Translations under genes and position numbers: made by a program
Part shown: positions 10,995 to 20,746 of the stretch, piece by piece
Position numbering within the stretch: the stretch's first letter is position 1
Layout: each line of letters starts with the position of its first letter
Notes under the pieces: generated by a model
Databases searched by the model: none
Told to the model about the DNA's origin: nothing
What the model saw: the letters and a program-made list of their open reading frames with translations, nothing else
Origin: Platynereis dumerilii
Lineage: Eukaryota > Annelida > Polychaeta > Phyllodocida > Nereididae
Direction: 5' to 3'
Assembly: GCA_026936325.1 (NCBI GenBank)
Contig: JAPTHN010000111.1
Span: 124,001 to 188,000, forward strand
Length of the DNA stretch: 64,000 bases

Positions 10995-12929
10995 TTGAAA
11001 CGCTCAATTAGAGCAAAGAATCTATTATACATCAGAAGCAGGAAGCATCCTACAGAACAAAATTTTACTGTCTACAAGAAATATAAGAAAACTCTTAATT
11101 TGCTACTTAAGAATGCTGAAAAAAATCTTATTCACAGCTTGTTTGAAAAAAGTAAGAACAACATGCGAAAATCTTGGCAGATAATTAAAAATGTAATCAA
11201 TAGCAAAAATAGGCATCATACTCCATCTCACTTCTCCATAGATGACAAAATTGTCACTGACCATCAAATTATTGCTGATGAATTCAACAATTTTTTCGTT
11301 AAAATCGGAGAGAATTTAAGCAAGAATATTCCACTAACTAGCACTTCTCACTTGTCCTATCTCCACAATGTAAATATTCAGAATTCCTTATATCTGCAAC
11401 CAACAAATGTTTCGGAAGTAAAAGAAATATTGGCTTCACTAAATGATAGCTCAGCCGGTTATGATGATCTCCAGATAAAAGTTTTCAAAAGGTGTCATGA
11501 CCAATATGTTTCAGTTTTAGTGCATTTAGTTAACTTGTCACTGTCTCAAGGCATATTTCCAGTTGAACTTAAAGCCGCTAAGATAATTCCGCTCTTTAAA
11601 TCTGGTGATGAGCAATTCCTTAAAAACTATAGGCCTATCTCAATTTTACCATCATTGTCAAAATTATTTGAGCGAGTCATATACAAAAGACTATTTAAAT
11701 TCATTAATGATAATGACATATTATACAAATTTCAATTTGGTTTTCGTAAGAATCATAACCCAACACAAGCTATAATTACATTAATTGACAGAATATTAGC
11801 TGGATATAATGATACTAAGTTTACCCTAGGTGTATTTCTTGATTATAGTAAAGCTTTCGACACTGTCAATCATGGCATTCTATTAGATAAATTATATAGA
11901 TATGGAATACGAGGAATTGCTCATCAGCTGATTTCAAGCTACCTTACGAGTAGAACTCAGTATTTTTCCTATAATAATGTATCATCTTCAAGTAAACCTA
12001 TTACCTGTGGGGTCCCACAGGGATCTATCTTGGGCCCAATTCTATTTTTATTATACATAAATGATATTTGTAATGCGTCTCAATCACTTCTGCCCATTTT
12101 ATTTGCTGACGATTGTAATGTCTTTATTCAGGGTAGTGATATGAACAACCTGGTAAATGAATTAAATTTGGAATTGGAATATATTAAAACATGGCTTGAT
12201 TCGAACAAGCTCTCTCTTAATATAAATAAAACTCAGTATATGATTTTTTCACCAAGGAAAAAATATGTCATGCCTACTGATAATGTCAAGATAGCAAATA
12301 TTCAGATCGATCAAGTCAAGACAACTAGGTTTCTTGGCATAATGATAGATGACAATATTTCATGGGAAGCCCACTCCAGTTATATCAGGAAGAAAATAGC
12401 AAAGGGAATCGGGATTATTAATAAAGCAAAAAAATATTTAAAAACGGATACATTGTGGATATTATATAATTCATTTATTTTACCATACATATCATATGGT
12501 ATAGAAGTTTGGGGATCAATGATTCAAACTTATATCAACCCAATACTAATCCTTCAAAAGAAAGTGGTTCGTATCATGACATCCTCAAATCGACTTACTC
12601 ACTCATCACCATTATTCCAGTCTCTTCATATCCTACCTATCAATAAACTATATTCAATGAATCTATTTATTTTCATGTATAAGGTATACTTTAGTCGCCA
12701 TCCTCCGGTCATCAATCATATGTTCATTAAAAATCAAGACATTCATAATATCAATACAAGAAATAAAACATTATTTAGAGTTCCATATTTTGCCTCAGCT
12801 AAATTGCAGAGAAACATAAGACATAGAGGAGTCATTTGCTTTAATACCCTGGGCAACTCCATTGATTACCACTGCTCCCTTCCCGTCTTGAAAAAACGTC
12901 TGAAAAATTATCTATTATGTAATTTGTGA
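10995..12929 (+). CDS. LINE 2, C-terminal part: reverse transcriptase
   Basis: 644 residues in the same frame as 9651-10916. The coordinate is the first ATG after the stop, but homology starts upstream at about 10917. RT blocks: KNYRPISILPSLSKLFE, FGFRKNH, FLDYSKAFDTVNHGIL, GVPQGSILGPILFLLYIND and catalytic FADD (FADDCNVF) near residue 371. The C-terminal domain contains FLGIMIDD, then the YGIEVWG and LQKKVVRIMT blocks typical of this LINE group. There is no RNase H domain. As it stands, the protein would lack the endonuclease. Confidence 0.9.
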   Translation: MKRSIRAKNLLYIRSRKHPTEQNFTVYKKYKKTLNLLLKNAEKNLIHSLFEKSKNNMRKSWQIIKNVINSKNRHHTPSHFSIDDKIVTDHQIIADEFNNFFVKIGENLSKNIPLTSTSHLSYLHNVNIQNSLYLQPTNVSEVKEILASLNDSSAGYDDLQIKVFKRCHDQYVSVLVHLVNLSLSQGIFPVELKAAKIIPLFKSGDEQFLKNYRPISILPSLSKLFERVIYKRLFKFINDNDILYKFQFGFRKNHNPTQAIITLIDRILAGYNDTKFTLGVFLDYSKAFDTVNHGILLDKLYRYGIRGIAHQLISSYLTSRTQYFSYNNVSSSSKPITCGVPQGSILGPILFLLYINDICNASQSLLPILFADDCNVFIQGSDMNNLVNELNLELEYIKTWLDSNKLSLNINKTQYMIFSPRKKYVMPTDNVKIANIQIDQVKTTRFLGIMIDDNISWEAHSSYIRKKIAKGIGIINKAKKYLKTDTLWILYNSFILPYISYGIEVWGSMIQTYINPILILQKKVVRIMTSSNRLTHSSPLFQSLHILPINKLYSMNLFIFMYKVYFSRHPPVINHMFIKNQDIHNINTRNKTLFRVPYFASAKLQRNIRHRGVICFNTLGNSIDYHCSLPVLKKRLKNYLLCNL

Positions 12930-13128
12930 TCTCCTTTTACTTAAATTTGAAATATATATATGTAATCTCTTTTTACTCATATTCATATTTATATATATAT
13001 CATATGTGTCAATAGTCATTAACTTTTGATGAAATTCTTTGGCCAAATACACCGAATAGTGTCAGGCCCCTGTATGACCTAAAAGGTGTTGAAATAAAAG
13101 ACTTGACTTGACTTGATTCCCTTAACTT

Positions 13129-13184
13129 AGAACCTCTTAAGGACCTCCCTAAAATGTTAGACCTTTTGGAAAAATCCCTAATAT
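13129..13184 (-). repeat. Right arm of inverted repeat around the second LINE
   Basis: The reverse complement (TTAGGGATTTTTCC...) matches 8828-8885. It starts about 12 bp after the LINE tail. Confidence 0.55.
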
Positions 13185-13785
13185 GGGAAAAGGTAGTGGT
13201 GAGGAGTGAAGTGTACTTAAAGGGACATTTTGAGTGAAGAGGAGAAAGGAGGGCAAAGTAGATACACAGAGGACTTCAGCCAAAAAAAATTATCTTATTT
13301 TTTTTTTGGATTGTACTGTGTCTGTCAGTGTCCACCTACCTTCTTTCTATTATACATTTGTCTATGATCTACATCTTATCTCCCTTCTTTTTCCTTTTCA
13401 CTTTTTTTCCCCTTTTCCTCCTTTGTTCCTTTCTTCATCCCTTTCTTCTGACCTTATTCCTCCCTTTCGTTCTATCTTTCTTCATTCCATTCTTCCTCCT
13501 TTCATCCCCCCTTTCTTCCATTTAACCCCCTTCCATGCTCCCTTTCTTCCTCCCTTCCAACCTCCCTTTCTTTCTCCTTTTTGCTCTGTTCTTCACTTCC
13601 TAAATTTCTTCTGAACATCACTCCTTTTGACTATCATTCCTTCTTTTTCCCTTCCTGCATTTTATTGCGTTATTAGGTTTTAATGAATTTGTAAACACTA
13701 GCAAAACATCTTGAAGACATGTATGTGAGATGGGAGAAAATAACCTTGTTTTCTTATGGCCAACAGTTAGATTATGAGAAAACTT
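13185..13785. other. Pyrimidine-rich, non-coding stretch
   Basis: 13330-13620 is a CT-rich tract of CCTTTC/TTCCTCC type. Frames that stay open here are low-complexity artefacts. No gene is seen. Confidence 0.6.
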
Positions 13786-14145
13786 CACTTCAATTTCTAT
13801 GACTGTAACTTGAACATCAAATCCGACTGAGGGCATTGTAGAGAATGTCGAAAAACAGCTCGCAAGTTTTCATAACTGGGCAATGTGGGCATTCAGCAGT
13901 TTGGTTGGAGTAGTGTGCGGGGTCATTGAATAAATAGTACAAGCATAACACCCGTGAAGACATGGGGCAAAGGGAAGAACATAAAAAACATCAGTTCTAT
14001 TTCTGTGACTGTAATTACAAACACCAAACCTGACTAAGGACCTTGTGGGCTGTGCAGAACAGCTGCTTGTAAAGTTTGACTACTGAACAATCAGTAGTTT
14101 AGCTTGAGTAGAATGAGGGTCCATATTCAATAGTATGATGATTCG
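13786..14145 (+). repeat. Diverged tandem duplication, about 160 bp twice
   Basis: 13786-13950 and about 13989-14145 share order and wording: TTTCTATGACTGTAA, an ACATCAAATCCGACTGAGG-like block, AACAGCT, CAGTTTGGTTGGAGTAG-like, and a GGGTCxATTxAATA block. Copies are spaced about 200 bp apart and are well diverged. No frame is conserved between them. Confidence 0.5.
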
Positions 14146-14931
14146 CTCTGGTTGACTGCTGCTGTTTCCCCAGCTTTCACTGCAGCAGGACATTAAAAAA
14201 ATAACGTGCAAGCACTTTAAGCAGCGCAGGCCTGAATAATCTGTCACTGATGAGTTTGGAGTGGCAACCCACTGACCAATGAACAGTACAACTTGGGCTT
14301 AAAATTCTAGTAAAAAATGCACTAAAATGTACTAAAACTGCCTAATCTCAAAGCAAACTTAACTGATTGACTTCTAATTTTTGATGTGTATTATTTGTAC
14401 TATAAGATAGCATACTGGCTACATGGCAAAGTTTGTTGATTGCTCTGTATATGAGAACCAGCTAAATGTAAACAAGAAAACTCCTTAATTAGGTCACTTG
14501 GTGAGTACACAGTGTCTGGCTATCAGTGCAGCAGCAGAGCAGCAGCAGCTCACCATGTACAATCATTTAAATTTCCCGGGAAAAACTAGTTTTTAGTAGA
14601 GTAAATAAAAAAATTATTGTCACAGAAGTTTACCAAAAGTTGATGGAAGCAAGATAAACTCATGATGAGACCATATGGCAAGTGTCAGAGTGATAGGTGT
14701 AACAGTGCGATCGCCTATATGGTCAGAGTTTGTAGAAAAATTCTAGGGGTAAGAGCAGCTGCGCTGCTAAAAACGATTTGAGATTTGTGGGGGTAAACAT
14801 ACATCTTAGTTGAGGAAATAAGCCTGACTTGTTGTCATGAAAGTGCAAGTTAAATTAATGTTGAGGATGTCTTACTAGCTTCCTTAAAATTCCTCAATTC
14901 AAATAGAGGATTCGAGCACATCTAACTAAGT
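14146..14931. other. Intergenic, nothing recognised
   Basis: No ORF, TIR or array identified. Confidence 0.45.
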
Positions 14932-14933
14932 TA

Positions 14934-15336
14934 CAGTACAACCATCATAAAATGGCTCGTCAGTTTGGATCGACACTAATCTATCGATCTGTAGTGATCC
15001 ATGGCGATCTTGGTTGATATGGAGTGATCGATCTGGAGTGATCTGTTGTGATCTGTATCTATTAATCAAAATTAATATTAATAAATTTACTTTTCTGAAC
15101 CAAATAACTTTTGGATGTGTTTCCTTAATCAATATATTCAATTGTTAGATGGATTTTATCTGTTCTTTAACTTATAATCCTAAATAATTGACTTGATTGA
15201 TTTTCACTAAAAGTGGAACAGTAGATCAACACAGATAGAGTTATATCATCTCATATCACTGCAGATCACTCTTTATCCGGATCGCTCTGGATCACTACCG
15301 ATCACTATATTGAGCCGTTTTAAGATGGTTGTACTG
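14934..15336. mobile_element. TA-flanked MITE, 403 bp, with GATC-rich subterminal repeats
   Basis: TIRs of at least 27 bp (CAGTACAACCATC...AAATGGCTC against its complement, two mismatches), flanked on both sides by TA as for Tc1/mariner insertions. Inside each TIR lie repeated AGTGATC/GATCACT motifs in mirrored orientation, so the fold-back arms extend well inward. The AT-rich core has no transposase. Confidence 0.8.
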
Positions 15337-15338
15337 TA

Positions 15339-16047
15339 CTGTATTGAGCTTCAGTGCTGTTTCACGGAAAATAAATCTACTCCATACTTCTCATGAAATT
15401 AAATACAAAGATCTACATTTCACATGAAAATTATTGTAGATTATTAGTCTGAATTTTACTTTGAAATTATTGCTTTGGAAGGGAAATTCAGAACATAAAA
15501 CAGTTGGTATTTCAGTAAATGAAATTTAACCAAACACATATTCATCCTCCCCTTTGAGAGTTGGCAAACAAGTTTTAGAATCCATTAGAAGCAAAATAAC
15601 TTGAACTGTGCATATGTTACACTGTCCCTCTTCCTGAAACTGATACACCCTTTACTCAGGCCAATATGGCATATCTGGTACTATAGAACCATATTATAGA
15701 AATTTTGTGTGACATACAAAGCATTCACTACATTAACTAATGCATTTCTTAATCTTACAGAGCAGTGATGTTTATTGCTTTTTGGACAAAGGGGTATTGA
15801 TATTATTGCATAGGGGACAAGAAAAGAGAATGACCAATGCCTCTTTGAACCTGTGACAGCAGAAAATGCTGGACAATGCTGGTTGCCAAAATTTGCATAA
15901 AAATCATCAGGTTCTGTTTGGATATTTGATGTCTGTGTTCCCAACTGATGGGCAACAGTAAGTACCACTTCAAATTTGAAGGATATTATTGTGTTAGGTT
16001 TGTATGCTGCTAGCACAAATTTGATTTCAGCATTTTCTTACCAGGCA
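15339..16047. other. Intergenic, nothing recognised
   Basis: A 111-codon minus-strand frame (15681-16016) lacks recognisable features and is not called. Confidence 0.4.
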
Positions 16048-16340
16048 CACTGTAAAACCGAAACCGTTGGTTTTACGGCATTACCGGCAGCAAATTAGCC
16101 GGTAACTTACTGTAAAATCAACAGTTATGCCGTAATTTCATTTACGACATGTTGCCGTAAATTCAACAGGCTCATGCCGTAATTTCATATATACAGCAAG
16201 TTGCCGTAAATTTTACGACCATTTTGCCGTAAGTTCATGCTACGGCATGTTGCTGTAAATCTTGCGGCTAAGCATGCCGTCATTTTATAACGGGTACTTG
16301 CCGTTAATTTAACAGCTAATTGTACCAATGCCGTTATCTT
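16048..16340. repeat. Left subterminal array of GCCGTAA-type motifs
   Basis: About 290 bp with repeated TTGCCGTAAAT / ATGCCGTAATTTCAT blocks in both orientations. These are typical transposase-binding subterminal repeats of CACTA elements. Confidence 0.7.
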
Positions 16341-16404
16341 ACATCCTACGTTAGATGACAGGATGATTTTGTAACAGAAAATGCAATGGTTTCTGTATAC
16401 TTGA

Positions 16405-16690
16405 ACTGATGCACCCCCGTGAGAGACCACTTCACGCCTGCCAAAAGGCGGTCTTATTACACAGGGACTGCTGTAGTATGTGTTTTAAATAATTGCACTT
16501 AGTATACCTCCGTATACATGAACTGTGACAGATGCACCCTCCATGAGAGAACGCTTCACGCCTGCCAAAAAGGCGGTCTTATTACTCAGGGACTGCTGTA
16601 TTATGTGTTTTAAATAATTGCACTTAGTATACTTCCGCATACATGACCACTTCACGCCTGCCAAAAAGGTGGTCTTATTAGTGACGGGTC
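16405..16690 (+). repeat. Tandem repeat, about 124-bp unit, 2.5 copies
   Basis: The block CTTCACGCCTGCCAAAA...GGTCTTATTA recurs at 16430, 16554 and 16650. The third copy is shortened by about 28 bp. The units also share ATGTGTTTTAAATAATTGCA and a TATACxTCCGxATACATGA block. Confidence 0.75.
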
Positions 16691-16699
16691 CTGGAGAAC

Positions 16700-17575
16700 T
16701 GCACACCAGCACTGATCAGTGTACCAAAATTAGCATGGAAGACACAGAAGTTTCGAATGACCACAAATGCGCCACATGTTATTTGCCCGTTAAGGTAGTT
16801 TACAGATACGCCCCTTCTGATTATACAGTAGTTCAGCACACCAGGCATTTTTTTCTCACCCAAAAATGTGTCTGCACACTGTTATGGAAATTTCACATTC
16901 CTCTTTATTTTGTAGTTATGCACACATTGAACAGTGGCAGAGGTGCGAACTGTCGCAACAGTACGTGGGCAGGAAATAATTGCCCGTTCAATCAGTTACA
17001 TAAAACGCACATAGCATGTACTGTAAGGAACCAAGAGAGTCTGCAGCTTTATTAGGAGTGTCATTGAAAAAGTCTACTCCAATTGCAGGGACAGGTGTCA
17101 AAAAAAGAAAGCTGTAGGCAGTTGTTATGGTTTGTGTGCTCATCAAAACAAATAAACATGTATGCATTCACTTTATTAATGTAGAATCACAAATATATCA
17201 AATAAAAGAAAGGATTATGAAAGTTGTCTTACTATTAATTTATAAGCATCAATAAATAAGTGAAAATAAACTGTATCCAGAGTACATTAATATGTTTATC
17301 TCACGATTTATACAGTCTATTAATCGATAAGTAGCTTCACACAACATTATTTCACTAATTAGGCAGCAGAATTTCCACACAAAATAAATTCTTTTGATGA
17401 AAATATTTAAGCCTGCATTATATATGTAAGAACACATTGCCTCCAATATATTTAATATGCAGACTATAAACAACATATATAGATACTGATTAGCTGCTTC
17501 ACGCAATAACATTATTTCACTAATTAGGTGTCAACATTTCCACACACACAACATCAATTATTTAATGAACTTAAT
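16700..17575. other. No feature recognised inside the CACTG element
   Basis: AT-rich sequence. A 145-codon frame at 16618-17055 begins within the tandem repeat and shows no family features. Confidence 0.4.
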
Positions 17576-17792
17576 TCAATAAATATGGCTTAATATTAAA
17601 TAAATGTGTATTAATATTAAATAAATGTGTGTTAATATTATAGTCCGCATTAAATTAATGAGCACACTGCTGTCCATACATGTAGACAATATAAACAGTA
17701 ACGTATACTGATTAGCTTGATACACAACCATCGTACGTTTCTTTCCTTTCACTTTCTCAGTTCCTTGTTTCGAGGTTATCTTGAAGAAACAT
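17576..17792 (-). CDS. Passenger gene, last exon (candidate)
   Basis: The acceptor TTTTATTTCAG lies just upstream on the minus strand. With the preceding exon (18095-18285), the split codon AG|A reads smoothly as FIQR|CFFKITSKQGTEKV. That matches the end of a widely repeated, uncharacterised metazoan family whose C-terminus reads like LxFIQRxFxxI. A basic stretch KVKGKKR follows, and the frame closes at 17576-17578 after an AT-rich, probably drifted tail. The function of the family is unknown to me; copies occur in many fish and invertebrate genomes and appear transposon-borne. Identification rests on remembered family wording. Confidence 0.5.
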
Positions 17793-18094
17793 CTGAAATA
17801 AAATAATTCAAAATGTAAAAGCTTTACAAAAATTACCCATTCAAGACTAATTGTTTGATATTGTGTAGGGTAATTTATTATTATTACAACCTCCACATTT
17901 TCAAGTTTGCAAAAAATAGCCAAACAGTGACCTCTCAGCCTCAATTTATTAATTCAGAGAAGTCAGCATTACTGTCAGTGTCAGTTACTATAACATATTG
18001 TGTATTGTCACTTGAATGCCTTCAGTTACAGGCCTATTATATCAATCACTGTACCTAGTACTGTTCAACCTTCAGATAGATAGAATAATGTTAC

Positions 18095-18285
18095 CTCTGT
18101 ATAAATTCCAAGGTTGTTTGCACTTCTGGAGGATAAGCGATATTCTGGAGGATAAGCGATATTCAGGACGTAGTAAGTGGCAAACAGTAGTGCCAGAGCA
18201 TCGTAGAAAGTATTCGTTTTTTCTATCACAACTGTATTGCCTACCAGCAGTGAGAAATCAGTCGCAGACTGTCCAGACACGTCAC
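18095..18285 (-). CDS. Passenger gene, internal exon with a 19-bp tandem duplication
   Basis: The minus-strand exon lies between acceptor TTTTGTTCCAG and donor GAG|GTAACA. It reads GDVSGQSATDFSLLVGN, then VIEKTNTFYDALALLFATYY and VLNIAYPPE. This matches the C-terminal region of an uncharacterised multi-exon family found in fish and marine invertebrates (a VxIxxxTFxxAxAxLFAxxYVxNIxYP pattern). A perfect 19-bp tandem duplication at 18126-18163 shifts the frame. Read without one copy, the exon continues PPEVQTTLEFIQR and joins the last exon in phase. So this copy was once coding and is now broken by one duplication. Confidence 0.6.
18126..18163. repeat. Perfect 19-bp tandem duplication within an exon
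   Basis: CTGGAGGATAAGCGATATT occurs twice head to tail without a mismatch. Because 19 is not a multiple of three, it shifts the frame of the minus-strand exon. Confidence 0.9.
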
Positions 18286-18476
18286 CTGGAACAAAAGGAA
18301 AACGGTAAAGATAACCAATAGATGGGAAGAGGGAGGAGGATCGCACAAAATACCAACAATACAATGGCTGCACTAATTTACAAGTATTTTAAGTTGTTCA
18401 AGAAAAGTTTTGTGAAGTCATAATTGGTTATGTAGAAATTAAAAGGCAGTCATGGTTACAGTGGGATAAAGCATTA

Positions 18477-19010
18477 TGATAGATAGATAGATAGTTATAG
18501 TAAGTGCAGCCCTCTAAGCCCAGTTCTGGGCGCTCACGAGGGTTGATTGATGAGATGTGAGAGAGAGCAGGAGTCCTCAACAGTCAACATGTTACACATT
18601 TACCCGAAGTGAGAGATCTTTTATATGCCCAGCACAGACACTGATACAACGGCCGCCAATATAACGTTTCTACTGTGCCATATTGTATCAACGCTTAACA
18701 CGGGTTATCCTAAAACTTATCTTTTAACAGGGTTACTGGGAAAATGATTTAGTCGTAATATAACATGAGGTCAGCTTAAACATGCTTAGTTATTTTCACA
18801 ATAACCCTGTTAAAAGTAATGTCATAGGAGTTAACCACTTCAGGATAACCCGGGTTAAGCGTTCATACAATCTGGCACAGAACGACATCCAGCTGAAATT
18901 TGGCTTATGATGGTCCTCTGAAAATGTCGGGTTCCCCAGCTTGGAGTTGAGGCAAAGAGCTTCAGCGGAGCAGGCAGGCATCTTAACCACTTAGCCACTA
19001 AGCTACCCCA
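18477..19010 (-). mobile_element. tRNA-headed SINE (family B) interrupted by a MITE
   Basis: This has the same sequence order as the SINE at 60544-60872: (GATA)n tail, a TAAGTGCAGCCCTCTAAGCCC block, a GCCCAGCACAGACACTGATACAA block, and a tRNA-like head at the right in minus orientation. The head is more decayed than in the 60-kb copy. The copy is split by the 205-bp element at 18674-18878. Confidence 0.85.
18674..18878. mobile_element. MITE nested in the SINE, 205 bp
   Basis: TIRs of about 38 bp begin TGTGCCATATTGTATCAACG and contain GCTTAAC..GGGTTATCCT in both arms. A second, inner inverted pair (TTTTAACAGGGTTA / TAACCCTGTTAAAA) follows. Comparison with the uninterrupted SINE at 60.7 kb shows it as an insertion. 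Confidence 0.8.
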
Positions 19011-19054
19011 GAAATGACCAAATTGCAGTGTAGGTATAGAATCTTGCCATGGTA

Positions 19055-19855
19055 CACTAAAAAAAGAAACGTCCCACTTCATTTTTGCTTATAATTTGTA
19101 ATATTTTATTTTTTTTGGCCAAAACCAATTAAACAACATAGTGTTGATCCTATTATATCAATGTGCCGAAAACCATTCAAGTGCGACCATTTCCTGTTTA
19201 TCTTTGACCTTGTTTATAACAGTTGGGATTTTTTTTTAAATGGCCCCATACCCACATCTCACCAAGAAAAATCTGGGCGTCATTTCGCATTGTGTGACAA
19301 AGAGCCCTAAAAAGTGGAAAAATTGTAACATATATATGCTTTATTTTTGGCAGCTACAGATCACCTTCCAGATGTGTGTTTCGTACAGCAAGGAAATTAA
19401 TTATGTTATTCGGCTTTCAATTGAGATATTTTCAAAAATGAGTGTTCTGTTTGATATTTTGATTTGAAAGAAGTATTGGCATTTCCGAGATGCCAATGGT
19501 CATGTCATGTAAACTTTTCATAAAGTCATTTCACTTGCTGTACCAAACACACATCTCGAAGGTGATCTGAAGCTAAAATAAAGTAACTTTCTGCTTTTGG
19601 GCTCAATGTCACACACTTCGAAATGACATCCCAATTTTTTTGGCGAGATGTGGGGGGATTGGAATTTTTTTTAAAATACCCGATTGTGATAAACAAAGTC
19701 AAAGATAAACAGGAAATAGTCACAATAGAATGATTTTTGGCACATTGATACTTGTTTATAATAGGATCAATACTATTTAAATGGTTTTTGCCAAAAAAAA
19801 AAATCTTCATATTATAAGCAAAAATGAAGTGGGACGTTCGATTTTTTGTTCAGTG
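19055..19855. mobile_element. Foldback element, 801 bp, TA-flanked
   Basis: The two halves are imperfect inverted copies over nearly their full length: CACTxAA...ACGTCCCACTTC, TTTTTGCTTATAAT, GGCCAAAACC, TGTTTATCTTTGAC and GGTGATCT blocks are mirrored. Both ends are flanked by TA (19053-19054, 19856-19857). It is non-coding. Confidence 0.85.
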
Positions 19856-19857
19856 TA

Positions 19858-20746
19858 GAAATGATACCTGTTTAGGCATTTTTAAAAGTAGCCAGGCTTT
19901 ATCAATGACATCTAACAAAGGCATATTTACCACATCAAACTATCACTGACGATGCTGGCACTCCCGTTCTTCTGCCACCTCTAGTGTGCTCACATGTTCC
20001 TGTAAATAGAGAGACAAATATTCATACAAGAGAAGACATAATTGAAGTATTACCAGCTGGTTGGCTATGAATATTATCATATTATTTACAGCCTAAATAT
20101 CAGGACCCATGATGTTTTTAGAACATCACTGTCAAAGGGACATCTGTTTTAACAGTTATAACATCACCAGCATTGCAGATGTCTGATGATGTCATAAAAC
20201 AGGGGCCCAAATAATACAATTGTGACGTCATGACCATTGTTGCTCCATTGGTACATCACATTTCTGTATTTAAATGGTCACATGGAAAAAATCTTTAAAA
20301 CTAATATTAAAACCAGGTGATAAAAAAAACTACCCATTAGAGCACTACATAACAATATCATGATTGTGACCATGACTCGAGTGGTTTTGTCATGTTGTAA
20401 TATTTCAATACTGCAGTGGCGTATCCAGATGATTTCAAAGAGTGGGGCAAGCGATCTATGAGGGGGCATTTGGATAACCTCACATAATCAAGAAATTTTC
20501 GAAAATCATTATGCTGAAAGGCACACTAAAAGTGCTATAATAATGGAAGCAGTACACGTGATTTTCACAGCTGAATACGAGAGAAACTGAACAAAATTCA
20601 GAAATTTGTGGGGTCATAATATCCAGCATCTGAAAGGAATTGTATGATGACAACACATTGATATTGTTTGGGCTTTTGTTTGCTTTTGACATCAGGCAGC
20701 TGCAATGCTAGTGATGTCTTAAGTTCTTAACCATTGTTTAAGAATA
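19858..20746. other. Mostly unannotated; one candidate exon and a TE scrap
   Basis: On the minus strand, 19931-19999 lies between an acceptor (TATTTACAG) and a donor-like GTAAAT and could be another passenger-gene exon, but its in-phase frame has a stop. A GTGGCGTATCCAGATG scrap at about 20415 resembles a common TIR-element end. Nothing else is recognised. Confidence 0.3.

Larger units (their letters stand above)
9651..13116 (+). mobile_element. Second LINE (CR1/L2-like) with PHD finger, one in-frame stop
   Basis: One long frame encodes a PHD-type finger, endonuclease and reverse transcriptase, interrupted by a single in-frame TAA at 10914-10916. The sequence between the two open stretches stays in the same frame and reads on as recognisable protein (YNRKPWLSAGLKR). 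A 3' UTR of about 160 bp ends in AATAAA (13093-13098) and three GACTT-type pentamers (about 13100-13116). It is a separate family from the first LINE, with a different N-terminus and a different tail. Confidence 0.85.

Noticed and set aside
13234-13614. 126-codon frame rich in F, P and S
   Set aside because: Low-complexity CT-rich tract.
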